Positions 23,995 through 31,692 of a stretch of DNA of 31,692 nucleotides are shown in pieces. The notes beneath the pieces were generated by a model. The model did no database searches. It saw only the letters and a list, made by a program, of their open reading frames with translations, and was not told where the DNA came from. The translations under genes and the position numbers were made by a program. This stretch comes from JBGQDM01 sp041495845. GTDB lineage: Bacteria; Acidobacteriota; Terriglobia; Terriglobales; Acidobacteriaceae. Numbering within the stretch: the stretch's first letter is position 1; each line of letters begins with the position of its first letter. The stretch covers positions 1-31,692 of the forward strand of contig JBGQDM010000029.1 in assembly GCA_041495845.1 (NCBI GenBank). Reading direction: 5' to 3'.

Positions 23995-24915
23995 ATGATC
24001 AAGTCGCTCCATATCGGACGCTACGTTGCCCAGGCGGAAGACTTCCGCGTGCTGGAGAAATTTCTGCAGGTATTGGGCATGGAACGCGTTGCCGGCGACA
24101 AGACCATGGCCACGTTTTCTGCGCCGCTCGGGTTGCTCAGCATCAATGCGCTCACGCACCAATACCCGGCGAAGCTGGTCAAGCAATTGAAGAACGTGGC
24201 GCGGCTGATCGTGCTGGAAGTGAACAATCCGGATGTGGTCTTCGACATCGCCCGGCAGATGAAGTTGAAACTGCTTTCAGATTCGGCCTCCCCGGACGGC
24301 AAGCGCAGTTTTTCGCTGCAGCTTCCCGGCGACCTGATCGTGACCGTATTTGGTGTTCCCGGCGTGACCGCGGCGGTGGAGGGCAAACTCGATGCGCGCG
24401 GTTTGAAGTTCGCAGTCGTAGTGGCACGGTTCAATGCCTTTATTACCGAGAGACTGCTCGAGGGAGCGCTGGATGGGCTAGTGCGTGCCGGAGCGAAACG
24501 CGGCGATATCGAAATTGTTCGCGTGCCCGGCAGCTTTGAGATTCCGGCGGCGGCGCGCACTCTGGCCGAGACAGGAAGATACGATGCCGTCCTCTGTCTG
24601 GGTTGCCTGCTGCGCGGCGAGACCGCCCATTACGACGTGATCGTAAACGAAGTGGCGCGAGGCATTGGACAGTCGGCCCAGGAGACGGGCGTGCCGCACG
24701 CGTTCGGTGTACTGACCTGTGACACGCTGGAGCAGGCCATTGATCGCGCCGGATTGAAAATGGGCAACAAGGGTTTCGAAGCAGCGCTGGCGGCAGTCGA
24801 GATGGTGAACGTAAAGAAAACCGTAAGGCGCCGATCGTCCGTCGGCAGAAAAACCAGGGCGGTGCGCGCAGCGGGGAACACCAGACAGCGGCGCCCGGCC
24901 AGGAAACCCCGCTGA
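23995..24915 (+). CDS. ribH: Lumazine synthase (RibH) with an N-terminal VOC-like domain
   Basis: The C-terminal part (about residues 125-277) is 6,7-dimethyl-8-ribityllumazine synthase, the penultimate step of riboflavin synthesis. It has KLDARGLKFAVVVARFN (131-147), PGSFEIP (178-184), CLLRGETAHYD with catalytic His212, and MGNKGFEAALAAVEM (256-270). The first 120 residues are a separate domain that looks like one VOC/glyoxalase repeat: HIGRYVA, VLGMERV, MATFSAPLGLLSI, LIVLEVNNPDVVFDIARQ, SFSLQLPGDLIVTVFG. The frame is continuous; a GTG at 24364 is the only plausible internal start and has no clear Shine-Dalgarno. A 29-residue Arg/Lys tail ends the protein. nusB follows, a common partner. 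Confidence 0.85.
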   Translation: MIKSLHIGRYVAQAEDFRVLEKFLQVLGMERVAGDKTMATFSAPLGLLSINALTHQYPAKLVKQLKNVARLIVLEVNNPDVVFDIARQMKLKLLSDSASPDGKRSFSLQLPGDLIVTVFGVPGVTAAVEGKLDARGLKFAVVVARFNAFITERLLEGALDGLVRAGAKRGDIEIVRVPGSFEIPAAARTLAETGRYDAVLCLGCLLRGETAHYDVIVNEVARGIGQSAQETGVPHAFGVLTCDTLEQAIDRAGLKMGNKGFEAALAAVEMVNVKKTVRRRSSVGRKTRAVRAAGNTRQRRPARKPR

Positions 24916-25018
24916 AGCTTGGTCTTTAGTTCACCTCGCCGGCGCCACTGCTTTTTCAGTTTCCACGAAAACCACGTAGACTGAAGGCAGGCTTCGTACA
25001 TCCAGCCGGCACTTTCCT

Positions 25019-25444
25019 ATGGGAACCCGTCGCCAATCCCGCGAGATGACGCTGCAAATGCTTTTCCAGGCCGATATGGGCCGGCAAGAGCCAGCGCAGG
25101 TGCGGCAATCGTTCTGGAAGGAACGTGCCGACACGGAAGCCGAGGTGCGCGGCTTTGCCGATGATTTGTTTCGCGTGGCCACGGACCGAGCGGTGGAGAT
25201 TGACGGCCTGATTGAAACTCATGCCGAACACTGGCGCATGGAGCGCATGGCGGCGGTGGACCGTAACATCCTGCGCGCGGGCGTCGCCGAACTGCTGAGC
25301 TGTCCCAAGACACCACGCCCGGTGGTCATTAACGAAGCGCTGGAAATCGCGCGCAAATTCTCCAGCCTGGAATCGATCCAGTTCATCAACGGTGTGCTCG
25401 ACAGCGTGGCGCGCGCACTGGAAAAAGGCGCTCCTGCAACCTAG
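25019..25444 (+). CDS. nusB: Transcription antitermination protein NusB
   Basis: Binds boxA RNA with S10 and supports antitermination in rRNA operons. The 141 residues match the family. Signatures: RRQSREMTLQMLFQADMG at the N-terminus, then MERMAAVDRNILRAGVAELL, and the C-terminal VVINEALEIARKFSSLESIQFINGVLDSVAR. It lies 103 bases after ribH in the conserved ribH-nusB order. It is convergent with the lipoprotein gene, with 33 bases between their stop codons and no obvious terminator. Confidence 0.97.
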   Translation: MGTRRQSREMTLQMLFQADMGRQEPAQVRQSFWKERADTEAEVRGFADDLFRVATDRAVEIDGLIETHAEHWRMERMAAVDRNILRAGVAELLSCPKTPRPVVINEALEIARKFSSLESIQFINGVLDSVARALEKGAPAT

Positions 25445-25477
25445 TTCCCCGCCCGACACCGCCAACATTCTCTCTGC

Positions 25478-27661
25478 TTAGGGTTTTACCGCCACCAGGT
25501 CGGGCACACAGGCCGCTCGCCCCGGAATGGATGGAGGCGCGTTGCCACTACACAGGCAGGCCGCCGGGGTGTTGTTGCTGGCGCTGCAGCTGGAAGTCAG
25601 GGCAATTTGCTGCGCATCCAGCCCCAGGCTCAAATCAAGGCGATGCACCAGCCCGTCTGTCGCGCCTACGTACATGGCGGAACCGTCGGTGGTGAGTCCG
25701 GCTTCAAGTGGCAACGGTGAACCAGTCAGCGCGATGCCCGACCGGTTCTGCGTGTCCACGCGCAGACGCAGAACGCTGGGCAGCGAGTCGGTCAACACGT
25801 AGGCTGACCGCGCATCGCTGGACACGAAAAACCGCGTGGGGGTGAAGTCGCCTTGCCCCAGATCGAAGAACTGCGGCGCGCCGTTGCTGATCAAGAGCGG
25901 GCAACTGGCGCCGGGATTGGGCAGCGGGGTGGAAGAGAACAGCGCGATCCCCGGCGGGAGCACCGAGGCAATGGTGCCGTCGGAGAGCGCCCGCAGAAAT
26001 GCTGGGGTGCCGCCGGGATCGACTGACCCATGGGCGACATTGTTGCAGGTGTCAAAGAAATCCACACCCGGCACACCACCGGCCAAGTATGCGAATGCGC
26101 CGTCAGGGTGGAAAGTCAGGTCCTTCGCCTGAATGCTGAGTGAATGGGCTTGGAAAGATTGGGTGCGGGAATAAATGAAGAGCGTGTCAAACGGGCCGCC
26201 CGGTTCCACGTGAGAAAGAATGTAGGCCTGCGAGCTGTCGGGGGAAAACTGCGCCCGAGTGACGCCGTTGGCAATGAACTGGACCGCGGTGCCCGACGCA
26301 ACGTCGTAAGCGAAGAGCCGGTTCGGAGTGGTGCTGTCATCCGCAATGATGAGCTTGGCGCCATCGGGAGAAATCGTGAGTACGCGCCCAGGGAACTGAA
26401 TGTTGGTGGAGACGGTGCCCTTCCCGGCGGTCTCGACCACCATGAGGCCGAAGCTGCTGCCGAGGAAAATCCGGGAAGCGGTGGCGCCGGTTCCCGTGGA
26501 CAACGCTATCGAATTCGGCGTGTGCGGCAATGGAATGGCGGAGCCGGGCAGGTTGGTGTTCAGAGCAATGGGGAACAACGACGTGGCGCAGCCGTCGGTG
26601 GCGCCGCAACTGGTGCTGGTGACGTACGCGGTGGTCAGATTGTTGGTGCCGTTGACGGTCACGCTGATGGTGTCAGGAGAGTAGATCATCTGGGTCGGCA
26701 GATAGCCGCCGTTGCAACTGGGAGGCGTGCAGGAGGCGGAAATCCCCGCGCCGCCTGGATTGACGGCACTAATGGTTCCGGCGGCACTGACGGACGCGGC
26801 CGTCGGATGCGTCGAAGTAAAGGTTAGCGGTACGCCGGCGAGCGTGACTCCCGCAGTGTCAACAACCGTGGACGTAATTGCTGCCGAGCCGCCCTTATTC
26901 AACCTGATGGAATTGCTGGCGCCGCTACTCAGCGCCAGGCGAATGGACTGCACCGCGCAGACGCCAAAATCCACCGCCGCGCTACTGGTGCCCCCCACGG
27001 ATGCAGAAATCTGTGTGAGTCCGGGCAGGCGAGCTGTGACTTGCGCCTGGTTGGGCTGCAGACCGGTGGCGGTGGTACTGGCAGAGGCAATGGTGGTATT
27101 CGCGGTCCGCCAGTCGATGGGGCCCACCGTGGAAGTGATGTCTTGTCCATTGCTGAGCGCGGTGGCTTCGAAAATCTGGGTGTGGTCTTTCGAAGTGCAC
27201 GCCGGGGGCGTAAGCGGCGCAACCGTCAACCGGTCGATATGCTGATGCACGAAGACGAGCAGGGGCGGGCTGGACACGCCGCTGACCGTCTCCGTGGCCG
27301 TAACGATCACTTGTCCCACGCCGCCACCGGGGTTGCAAGTCGTGGGCAGGGTGGCTGAATCCCACACGCCGGCGCAAACAAAATATTGCGATGCCGTCCC
27401 CACACTCACTTTCACAATGCTCAGAGCCGAAGGGTTGCTGATGCTGAAGGTGTAATCGAGGTTGGGGATGGCATTGCCCCCTCCGGCGATGGCGGCTGGG
27501 ATGGCACTGGTGCTACCGCCCACTTCCAAATTGGTGCTGCCGAAGCCCAACCTGACGCTGGCGGGCCGCAATGGCCCGGTGTTCTTGTAGCCACAGCCGG
27601 CCAGCAGAGTGAACGCAATCAGGGCAATCAGCGCCCCGGAATACCGATGACAACGACCCAT
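25478..27661 (-). CDS. Large lipoprotein with Ig-like region and beta-propeller-like C-terminal half
   Basis: I start at the ATG at 27661 (GGAGG five bases before it), giving 727 residues. The N-terminus is a lipoprotein signal with lipobox LAGC at residues 20-23, so Cys23 is probably acylated and the protein membrane-held outside the cytoplasm. Residues about 35-300 are Ser/Thr/Gly-rich beta strands, with a BIG_2-like Ig repeat near VSAAGTISAVNPG. The second half (about 350-690) has repeated strands such as TISPDGAKLIIADD, FSPDSSQAYILS and FHPDGAFAYLAGG, typical of YVTN-type beta-propellers. It ends with a cysteine-rich stretch. Surface binding or structure is likely; no enzymatic motif is visible. 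Proteins of this plan are frequent in acidobacteria. Confidence 0.85.
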   Translation of the reverse strand: MGRCHRYSGALIALIAFTLLAGCGYKNTGPLRPASVRLGFGSTNLEVGGSTSAIPAAIAGGGNAIPNLDYTFSISNPSALSIVKVSVGTASQYFVCAGVWDSATLPTTCNPGGGVGQVIVTATETVSGVSSPPLLVFVHQHIDRLTVAPLTPPACTSKDHTQIFEATALSNGQDITSTVGPIDWRTANTTIASASTTATGLQPNQAQVTARLPGLTQISASVGGTSSAAVDFGVCAVQSIRLALSSGASNSIRLNKGGSAAITSTVVDTAGVTLAGVPLTFTSTHPTAASVSAAGTISAVNPGGAGISASCTPPSCNGGYLPTQMIYSPDTISVTVNGTNNLTTAYVTSTSCGATDGCATSLFPIALNTNLPGSAIPLPHTPNSIALSTGTGATASRIFLGSSFGLMVVETAGKGTVSTNIQFPGRVLTISPDGAKLIIADDSTTPNRLFAYDVASGTAVQFIANGVTRAQFSPDSSQAYILSHVEPGGPFDTLFIYSRTQSFQAHSLSIQAKDLTFHPDGAFAYLAGGVPGVDFFDTCNNVAHGSVDPGGTPAFLRALSDGTIASVLPPGIALFSSTPLPNPGASCPLLISNGAPQFFDLGQGDFTPTRFFVSSDARSAYVLTDSLPSVLRLRVDTQNRSGIALTGSPLPLEAGLTTDGSAMYVGATDGLVHRLDLSLGLDAQQIALTSSCSASNNTPAACLCSGNAPPSIPGRAACVPDLVAVKP

Positions 27662-27812
27662 GAATCCTCCCCGCCGCAAAGACTGACGTCCATTGGCGAG
27701 TTTGATGGACTTGGAAAACCTTCAGTCTAGAGGCTGGTGCGGCATTTCAGCAACTGCCACCGCCGCTCCGGCTGAAGCTCCAGCTCTTGAGATGACGTTT
27801 TTGCCGCTGGGG

Positions 27813-27842
27813 TTGACGGAAAGAAACCCAAGTTGATATATT
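27813..27842 (+). promoter_or_regulatory. rpsL: Sigma-70-type promoter of the str operon
   Basis: TTGACG (27813-27818) and TATATT (27837-27842) are 18 bases apart; each box is close to consensus. Transcription should start near 27849, giving a leader of about 360 bases before the rpsL GTG. This is the only strong promoter pair I see upstream of rpsL. Confidence 0.65.
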
Positions 27843-28169
27843 CGTAAGGTTCCGCGAGTCTTTACGAGCTGGCCTGTGTGTGCTCGGTTGAGTACACGGT
27901 AGTTGAGCGGTTTTGCTCTGAAATGGTTTTTCGTTCCGCACCCGGCGACATGGGGTACGGATCGCCCTCGCTGAAGCGCCCGTGCGATCACCCTCTGCCT
28001 CGTGGAGGGATATGCAGGGCCAGGCAGGCGAAACGGAGTGCCTCCAATCCAGGCGCCACCGTCGCATGCGTCAGTCTGACAGAAGATTGGGAATCTCGAC
28101 CCTGGGCCGAGTGTGCCGGGAGCGAGGCGCGGCCGCGCAAGCGGCGGTTGCGAGCTGTGAATTGGAATG

Positions 28170-28184
28170 CCCGTCTGGGACGGG
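28170..28184 (+). other. Hairpin 15 bases upstream of the rpsL Shine-Dalgarno
   Basis: CCCGTC (28170-28175) pairs perfectly with GACGGG (28179-28184) around the loop TGG. It sits just before AAGGAG (28199-28204), so it could affect ribosome access to rpsL, for example in feedback by S7 or S12. That role is speculation. Confidence 0.35.
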
Positions 28185-28212
28185 TGCCGTGGTGCGCGAA
28201 GGAGCTGGAACA

Positions 28213-28590
28213 GTGCCAACGTTCAATCAACTGGTGCGGAAGGGCCGGACCAAGCCGCGGTATAAGACGGCCAGCCCCGCGTTGCAAGGTTGTCCGCAGA
28301 AACGTGGCGTGTGCACGCGCGTTTACACGCAGACGCCAAAGAAACCAAATTCCGCGTTGCGGAAAGTGGCGCGTGTCCGCCTGACCAACGGGATTGAGGT
28401 CACCACTTATATTCCCGGCGTCGGACACAACCTGCAGGAGCACTCGATCGTGCTCATCCGCGGCGGTCGCGTGAAGGACCTGCCCGGGGTGCGGTATCAC
28501 GTGGTGCGCGGGACGCTGGATTCGACTGGAGTCAACGACCGCAAGCAGAGCCGGTCGAAGTATGGGACCAAGCGGCCGAAGCAGGCGTAA
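28213..28590 (+). CDS. rpsL: 30S ribosomal protein S12
   Basis: S12 lies at the decoding centre and controls accuracy. It starts with GTG at 28213, preceded by AAGGAG with eight bases spacing, and has 125 residues. Key blocks: PTFNQLVRKGR, CPQKRGVCTRVYTQTPKKPNSALRK and GGRVKDLPGVRYH. Lys43 and Lys88, the positions that change in streptomycin-resistant mutants, are both lysine, so the allele looks drug-sensitive. It is the first gene of the rpsL-rpsG-fusA-tuf operon. Confidence 0.98.
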   Translation: MPTFNQLVRKGRTKPRYKTASPALQGCPQKRGVCTRVYTQTPKKPNSALRKVARVRLTNGIEVTTYIPGVGHNLQEHSIVLIRGGRVKDLPGVRYHVVRGTLDSTGVNDRKQSRSKYGTKRPKQA

Positions 28591-28604
28591 CAAAATTTGG
28601 AGTG

Positions 28605-28637
28605 GTCAGCCGTCAGCGGCCGGTACGGGGAGCTGAC
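28605..28637 (+). repeat. Short repeat and hairpin between rpsL and rpsG
   Basis: GTCAGC occurs twice in tandem with a 7-base step (28605-28610 and 28612-28617), and its reverse complement GCTGAC follows at 28632-28637. The pair can fold into a six-base stem with a 14-base loop. The arrangement resembles the 7-mer inverted repeat upstream of ribH. Confidence 0.45.
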
Positions 28638-28657
28638 AGCAAAAAGCTGAGAGGCAA

Positions 28658-29128
28658 ATGCCGAGAAAAGGTCACATCCCGAAGCGAACGGTTGCAGCCG
28701 ACGCGGTGTACAGCTCCGATCTGGTCACCAAGTTCGTGAACTGCATGATGTGGGGCGGCAAGAAGTCCACCGCCCAGAACATTTTTTATGACGCCATGCG
28801 CAAGCTGGAGCAGAAGGGTGGCGACGAAGCGCTGAAGCTCTTCAAGAAAGCGGTGGAGAACGCCAAGCCGCTGCTCGAAGTGAAGACGCGGCGTGTGGGC
28901 GGCGCGAACTACCAGGTGCCGGTCGAAGTAAATGCCGATCGTCGGACCTCGCTGGCCATTCGCTGGCTGATTTCGTATTCGCGCGGCCGGGCGGAAAAAG
29001 GCATGGTGGACAAGTTGACCAATGAGTTGCTGGACGCGGCCAACAACCGCGGCGCCGCCATCAAGAAGAAGGAAGATGTACACCGGATGGCGGAAGCGAA
29101 CAAGGCGTTTGCGCACTACCGCTGGTAA
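28658..29128 (+). CDS. rpsG: 30S ribosomal protein S7
   Basis: S7 nucleates assembly of the 30S head and contacts the E-site tRNA. It has 156 residues, the standard length. It begins MPRKGHIPKRTVAADAVYSS, and includes KFVNCMMWGGKKSTAQNIFYDA, GGANYQVPVEV and RWLISYSRGR. GAGAGG lies close upstream. It sits 67 bases after rpsL, with a repeat in the gap. S7 in other bacteria represses its own operon; no such target is proven here. Confidence 0.98.
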   Translation: MPRKGHIPKRTVAADAVYSSDLVTKFVNCMMWGGKKSTAQNIFYDAMRKLEQKGGDEALKLFKKAVENAKPLLEVKTRRVGGANYQVPVEVNADRRTSLAIRWLISYSRGRAEKGMVDKLTNELLDAANNRGAAIKKKEDVHRMAEANKAFAHYRW

Positions 29129-29177
29129 GAACGATCTTGCAATTTGGAAATTTTGTAATTAAGGAATTCAGCAAGCC

Positions 29178-31265
29178 GTGGCGAGACAAGTTCCATTAGA
29201 GCGTTGCCGCAATATCGGCATCATGGCCCACATCGACGCGGGTAAAACCACGACGACGGAGCGCATTCTTTTCTATACGGGAAGAACGCACCGCATTGGC
29301 GAGGTGCATGAAGGCACCGCCACCATGGACTGGATGGAGCAGGAGCAGGAACGCGGCATCACCATTACCTCCGCTGCCACCACCTGCACCTGGCGCGATA
29401 TTCGCATCAACATTATTGATACGCCCGGCCACGTGGATTTTACCGCCGAGGTGGAACGCTCCCTGCGTGTGCTGGACGGCGCGGTGGCGGTGTTTGACGC
29501 GGTGCACGGGGTGCAGCCGCAGTCGGAAAAAGTGTGGCGCCAGGCCGACAAGTACGGCGTCCCCCGCATCTGCTTCATCAACAAGATCGACAAGATGGGC
29601 GCGGATTTTGAGAATGCCGTGGGCACCATCCGCAAGCGTCTGAATGCCAAGCCGGTCGCCATCCAGATTCCCATTGGCCAGGAAGCGAAGTTTGTGGGCG
29701 TGGTCGACCTGATTGAGATGAAGGCGGTGGTGTGGAAGGACGAGACCATCGGCTCCGAATATCTCACCGAAGAAATTCCCGCTGACATGCGCAAGAAGGC
29801 GGAAGCGTTCCATACGCAACTGGTCGAGACCGTGGCCGAGAACGATGACGAGATTCTGCACAAGTTTCTGGAAGGCGAGGCTATTTCCGCCGCCGAACTG
29901 CGTGCTTCGTTGCGCCGCTCTACTATCGCGTTGAAGTTGTTTCCGGTGGTGGTGGGCACGGCGTTCAAGAACAAAGGGGTGCAGCCGCTGCTCGACGCGG
30001 TGGTGGATTTCCTGCCTTCGCCGCTGGATAACCGCGAGGTGAAAGGCATCAATCCTGAAAACGGCGAAGTTCTGATCCGCAAACCGGCGGACGACGAGCC
30101 CTTTTCGGCGCTGGCGTTCAAGATCATGGCCGATCCGTTTGTCGGTCAGTTGACGTTTATCCGGGTGTACTCCGGCCAGCTCAAGTCGGGCGATTCGGTG
30201 CTCAACACCGGCCGCCGTAAAACGGAACGCATCGGGCGTCTGCTCAAGATGCACGCCAACAAGCGTGAAGACATCAGCGAGATTCTGGCGGGTGATATCT
30301 GCGCCGCGGTGGGCTTGAAGAACGTCAGCACGGGCGACACGATCTGCGATGATGCTCACCCCATTGCGCTCGAATCCATCGTGTTTGCCGTCCCGGTAAT
30401 TTCCGTCGCGGTGGAGCCGAAAACGAAAGCCGATCAGGAAAGAATGGGCATGGCGCTAGGCAAGCTGGCGCAGGAAGACCCCACCTTTAAAGTCCACACC
30501 GATCCCGACAGCGGACAGACCATCATCAGCGGCATGGGTGAGTTGCACCTGGAAATCATCATTGACCGCATGATGCGCGAGTACAAAGTTGAAGCCAACG
30601 TTGGCAAACCGCAAGTCGCCTACCGCGAAACCATCCGCAGGAAAGCCGAAGCGGAAGGTAAATACATTCGTCAGACTGGCGGCCGCGGCCAGTACGGTCA
30701 CGCCAAGATCCGCCTGGAGCCGAATGAGCCGGGCAAAGGCTACGAGTTCATCAATGACATCATCGGCGGGTCGGTGCCCAAGGAATTCATCAAGCCGATT
30801 GACCAGGGCATTCGCGAAGCCCTGGAGGGCGGCGTCCTCGCCGGTTACGAGATGGTGGACGTGAAAGCCACGCTCTACGACGGCAGCTATCACGACGTCG
30901 ATTCCAACGAAATGGCGTTTAAGATCGCCGGTTCGATGGCGTTCAAAGAGGCTGCACGCAAGGCTTCACCCGTGCTACTGGAGCCGGTGATGGCGGTGGA
31001 AGTGGTGACGCCCGAGGATTATGCCGGCGCCATCATGGGCGATTTGAGTTCGCGCCGCGGACGCATTGAGGGCATGGAGCACCGCGCTGGTTCGCAGGTG
31101 ATCAGCGCCATTGTGCCGCTGGCGGAAATGTTCGGTTATGCCACGCAGATGCGGTCGAGTACGCAAGGCCGCGCCGAGTACTCCATGCATTTTGCGCGCT
31201 ACGAAGAAGCGCCGCGCTCGGTGGCGGAGGAAATCATCGCCAAGGTGCAGGGCACGGCGAAGTGA
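29178..31265 (+). CDS. fusA: Elongation factor G
   Basis: EF-G drives tRNA and mRNA translocation with GTP. It has 695 residues and starts with GTG at 29178; the best Shine-Dalgarno (AAGGA) is 13 bases upstream, a wide gap. G1 is AHIDAGKTT (17-25), switch I GITIT, G3 DTPGH, and G4 NKIDKMG. The domain IV loop GGRGQYGHAKIRLEP is intact. The TGA stop is followed by C, and the same frame remains open for 117 more codons into the small ABM-like gene. Confidence 0.98.
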   Translation: MARQVPLERCRNIGIMAHIDAGKTTTTERILFYTGRTHRIGEVHEGTATMDWMEQEQERGITITSAATTCTWRDIRINIIDTPGHVDFTAEVERSLRVLDGAVAVFDAVHGVQPQSEKVWRQADKYGVPRICFINKIDKMGADFENAVGTIRKRLNAKPVAIQIPIGQEAKFVGVVDLIEMKAVVWKDETIGSEYLTEEIPADMRKKAEAFHTQLVETVAENDDEILHKFLEGEAISAAELRASLRRSTIALKLFPVVVGTAFKNKGVQPLLDAVVDFLPSPLDNREVKGINPENGEVLIRKPADDEPFSALAFKIMADPFVGQLTFIRVYSGQLKSGDSVLNTGRRKTERIGRLLKMHANKREDISEILAGDICAAVGLKNVSTGDTICDDAHPIALESIVFAVPVISVAVEPKTKADQERMGMALGKLAQEDPTFKVHTDPDSGQTIISGMGELHLEIIIDRMMREYKVEANVGKPQVAYRETIRRKAEAEGKYIRQTGGRGQYGHAKIRLEPNEPGKGYEFINDIIGGSVPKEFIKPIDQGIREALEGGVLAGYEMVDVKATLYDGSYHDVDSNEMAFKIAGSMAFKEAARKASPVLLEPVMAVEVVTPEDYAGAIMGDLSSRRGRIEGMEHRAGSQVISAIVPLAEMFGYATQMRSSTQGRAEYSMHFARYEEAPRSVAEEIIAKVQGTAK

Positions 31266-31337
31266 CCGCTTGCGGGACAACAGTTTGTTGTCGACCGCAG
31301 GTTCTGGGTCGGCAACGGTCGGCAGCAGGATTTTGAA

Positions 31338-31616
31338 GTGGTTTTCGGGCCGGCAGGCATTTGGAATGGTTTAGTGCGCCAGACGGAAGGTTTTATCAGA
31401 AGTGAAGTGATTTGCGAAGCGCCAGACGAACGGCGCTACCGGGTCCGGGATTTCTGGACTTCGCATTTCGAGTTTGAGTTTTTCCGCCGCCGGTTCCAAG
31501 CGGAGTACGGGAAGTTCGATCAGTGGTTGCTGGCGGATGGTTTGGTTGAAAAGCAACAATTGGTCGGGGCGTACTACGAAGACGACAGCAGCGGGGATGA
31601 GTTAATTCCGGCCTAG
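31338..31616 (+). CDS. Small ABM-like (dimeric alpha/beta barrel) protein between fusA and tuf
   Basis: A 92-residue frame from GTG at 31338 (AGGA seven bases upstream). The sequence has the pattern of antibiotic-biosynthesis-monooxygenase-like dimeric alpha/beta barrels: [40 protein letters not shown] and VGAYYED. The first strand of that fold appears as FVVDRRFWVGNG in the same frame but upstream of any usual start codon, right after the fusA stop. Either the gene has lost its start, it begins at the GTG with a shortened fold, or it is read through from fusA. The function is unknown; such proteins are small oxygenases or heme-related enzymes, or have no known activity. It lies where nothing usually separates fusA and tuf. 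Confidence 0.65.
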
Positions 31617-31633
31617 GGCCGAGGAGCAAGGAA

Positions 31634-31692
31634 ATGGCCAAGGAAAAGTTTGAGCGCAATAAGCCGCACGTGAATGTGGGGACGATCGGACA
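31634..31692 (+). CDS. tuf: Elongation factor Tu, first residues (cut by window edge)
   Basis: Starts with ATG at 31634, preceded by GAGGAG and AAGGA. The visible residues [19 protein letters not shown] are the standard EF-Tu N-terminus, leading into the first GTP loop, which lies beyond the window. It follows the small ABM-like gene by 17 bases, as the last listed member of the str operon. Confidence 0.97.

Larger units (their letters stand above)
27662..28212. other. Long divergent intergenic region with str-operon promoter and leader
   Basis: The 551 bases separate the lipoprotein gene (minus) from rpsL (plus). They hold a good promoter for the plus strand (27813-27842), a weak pair for the minus strand (TTGCTG and TAGACT 18 bases apart near 27756-27727), and a leader of about 360 bases before rpsL. 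Open frames through the leader are not protein-like. Two local hairpins are visible, one at 28170-28184 and one from CCCTC to GAGGG near 27991-28009. Confidence 0.6.

Noticed and set aside
27878..28384. Possible leader protein in the str operon leader
   Set aside because: The frame overlaps rpsL out of phase, is rich in Arg, Cys and Trp, and has no Shine-Dalgarno.
29196..30359. 387-codon open frame on the minus strand opposite fusA
   Set aside because: Antisense of EF-G, caused by codon bias; no independent support.
1..31692. Mobile islands, CRISPR arrays, tRNA or rRNA genes, defence or secretion systems
   Set aside because: I saw no transposase, integrase, phage gene, direct-repeat array, cloverleaf or nuclease-like gene. 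The window is dominated by housekeeping genes.

Overview
The window looks like chromosomal core sequence from an uncultured or little-studied acidobacterium of the Terriglobia/Koribacter type. This is inferred from the high GC content, the str and rplU-rpmA-obgE operons, large lipoproteins with Ig-like and beta-propeller regions, an ACE-like M2 peptidase, and short coiled-coil hypotheticals. Taxonomy is inference only. I see no phage, insertion sequence, CRISPR array, rRNA or tRNA gene.

Layout: (1) 1-2542, minus strand: the 5' part of thrS, then an exported M2 peptidase. (2) 2671-5491, plus strand: a histidine phosphatase, a 97-bp palindromic element, then a cytochrome P450 and a short-chain dehydrogenase that overlap start-to-stop. 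(3) 5541-8367, minus strand: folC, plsC and a methyltransferase, chained by 4-base overlaps. (4) 8616-11399: a 183-residue unknown protein; rsmD with a small membrane protein on the other strand; and an M50-like membrane protein with CBS domains that has lost its zinc-binding HExxH. (5) 11415-17997, all minus: serA, obgE, rpmA, rplU (consensus promoter upstream, intrinsic terminator just before obgE), a polysaccharide deacetylase, a 46-residue coiled-coil protein, rlmH, a methyltransferase and rsfS. (6) 18249-25444, plus strand: a TPR-GAF-degenerate GGDEF protein; a thiolase / 3-hydroxyacyl-CoA dehydrogenase / enoyl-CoA hydratase set; a lumazine synthase with an extra N-terminal domain; nusB. 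(7) 25478-27661, minus: a large lipoprotein. (8) 27813-31692, plus: the str operon (promoter, long leader, rpsL, rpsG, fusA, a small monooxygenase-like reading frame, start of tuf).

Most genes are housekeeping: ribosome assembly and modification (RsmD, RlmH, RsfS, ObgE, L21, L27, S12, S7), translation (ThrRS, EF-G, EF-Tu), transcription (NusB), folate, riboflavin and serine synthesis, phospholipid acylation, and C4 acyl-CoA interconversion.

The points most worth a second look are the ORF that fuses a VOC-like domain to RibH, the M50 pseudoprotease with CBS domains, the small ABM-like gene between fusA and tuf whose homology appears to extend upstream of any start codon, the degenerate GGDEF domain, and two perfect long inverted repeats (22 and 26 bp arms). 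I did not find a clear, previously unknown multi-gene system.
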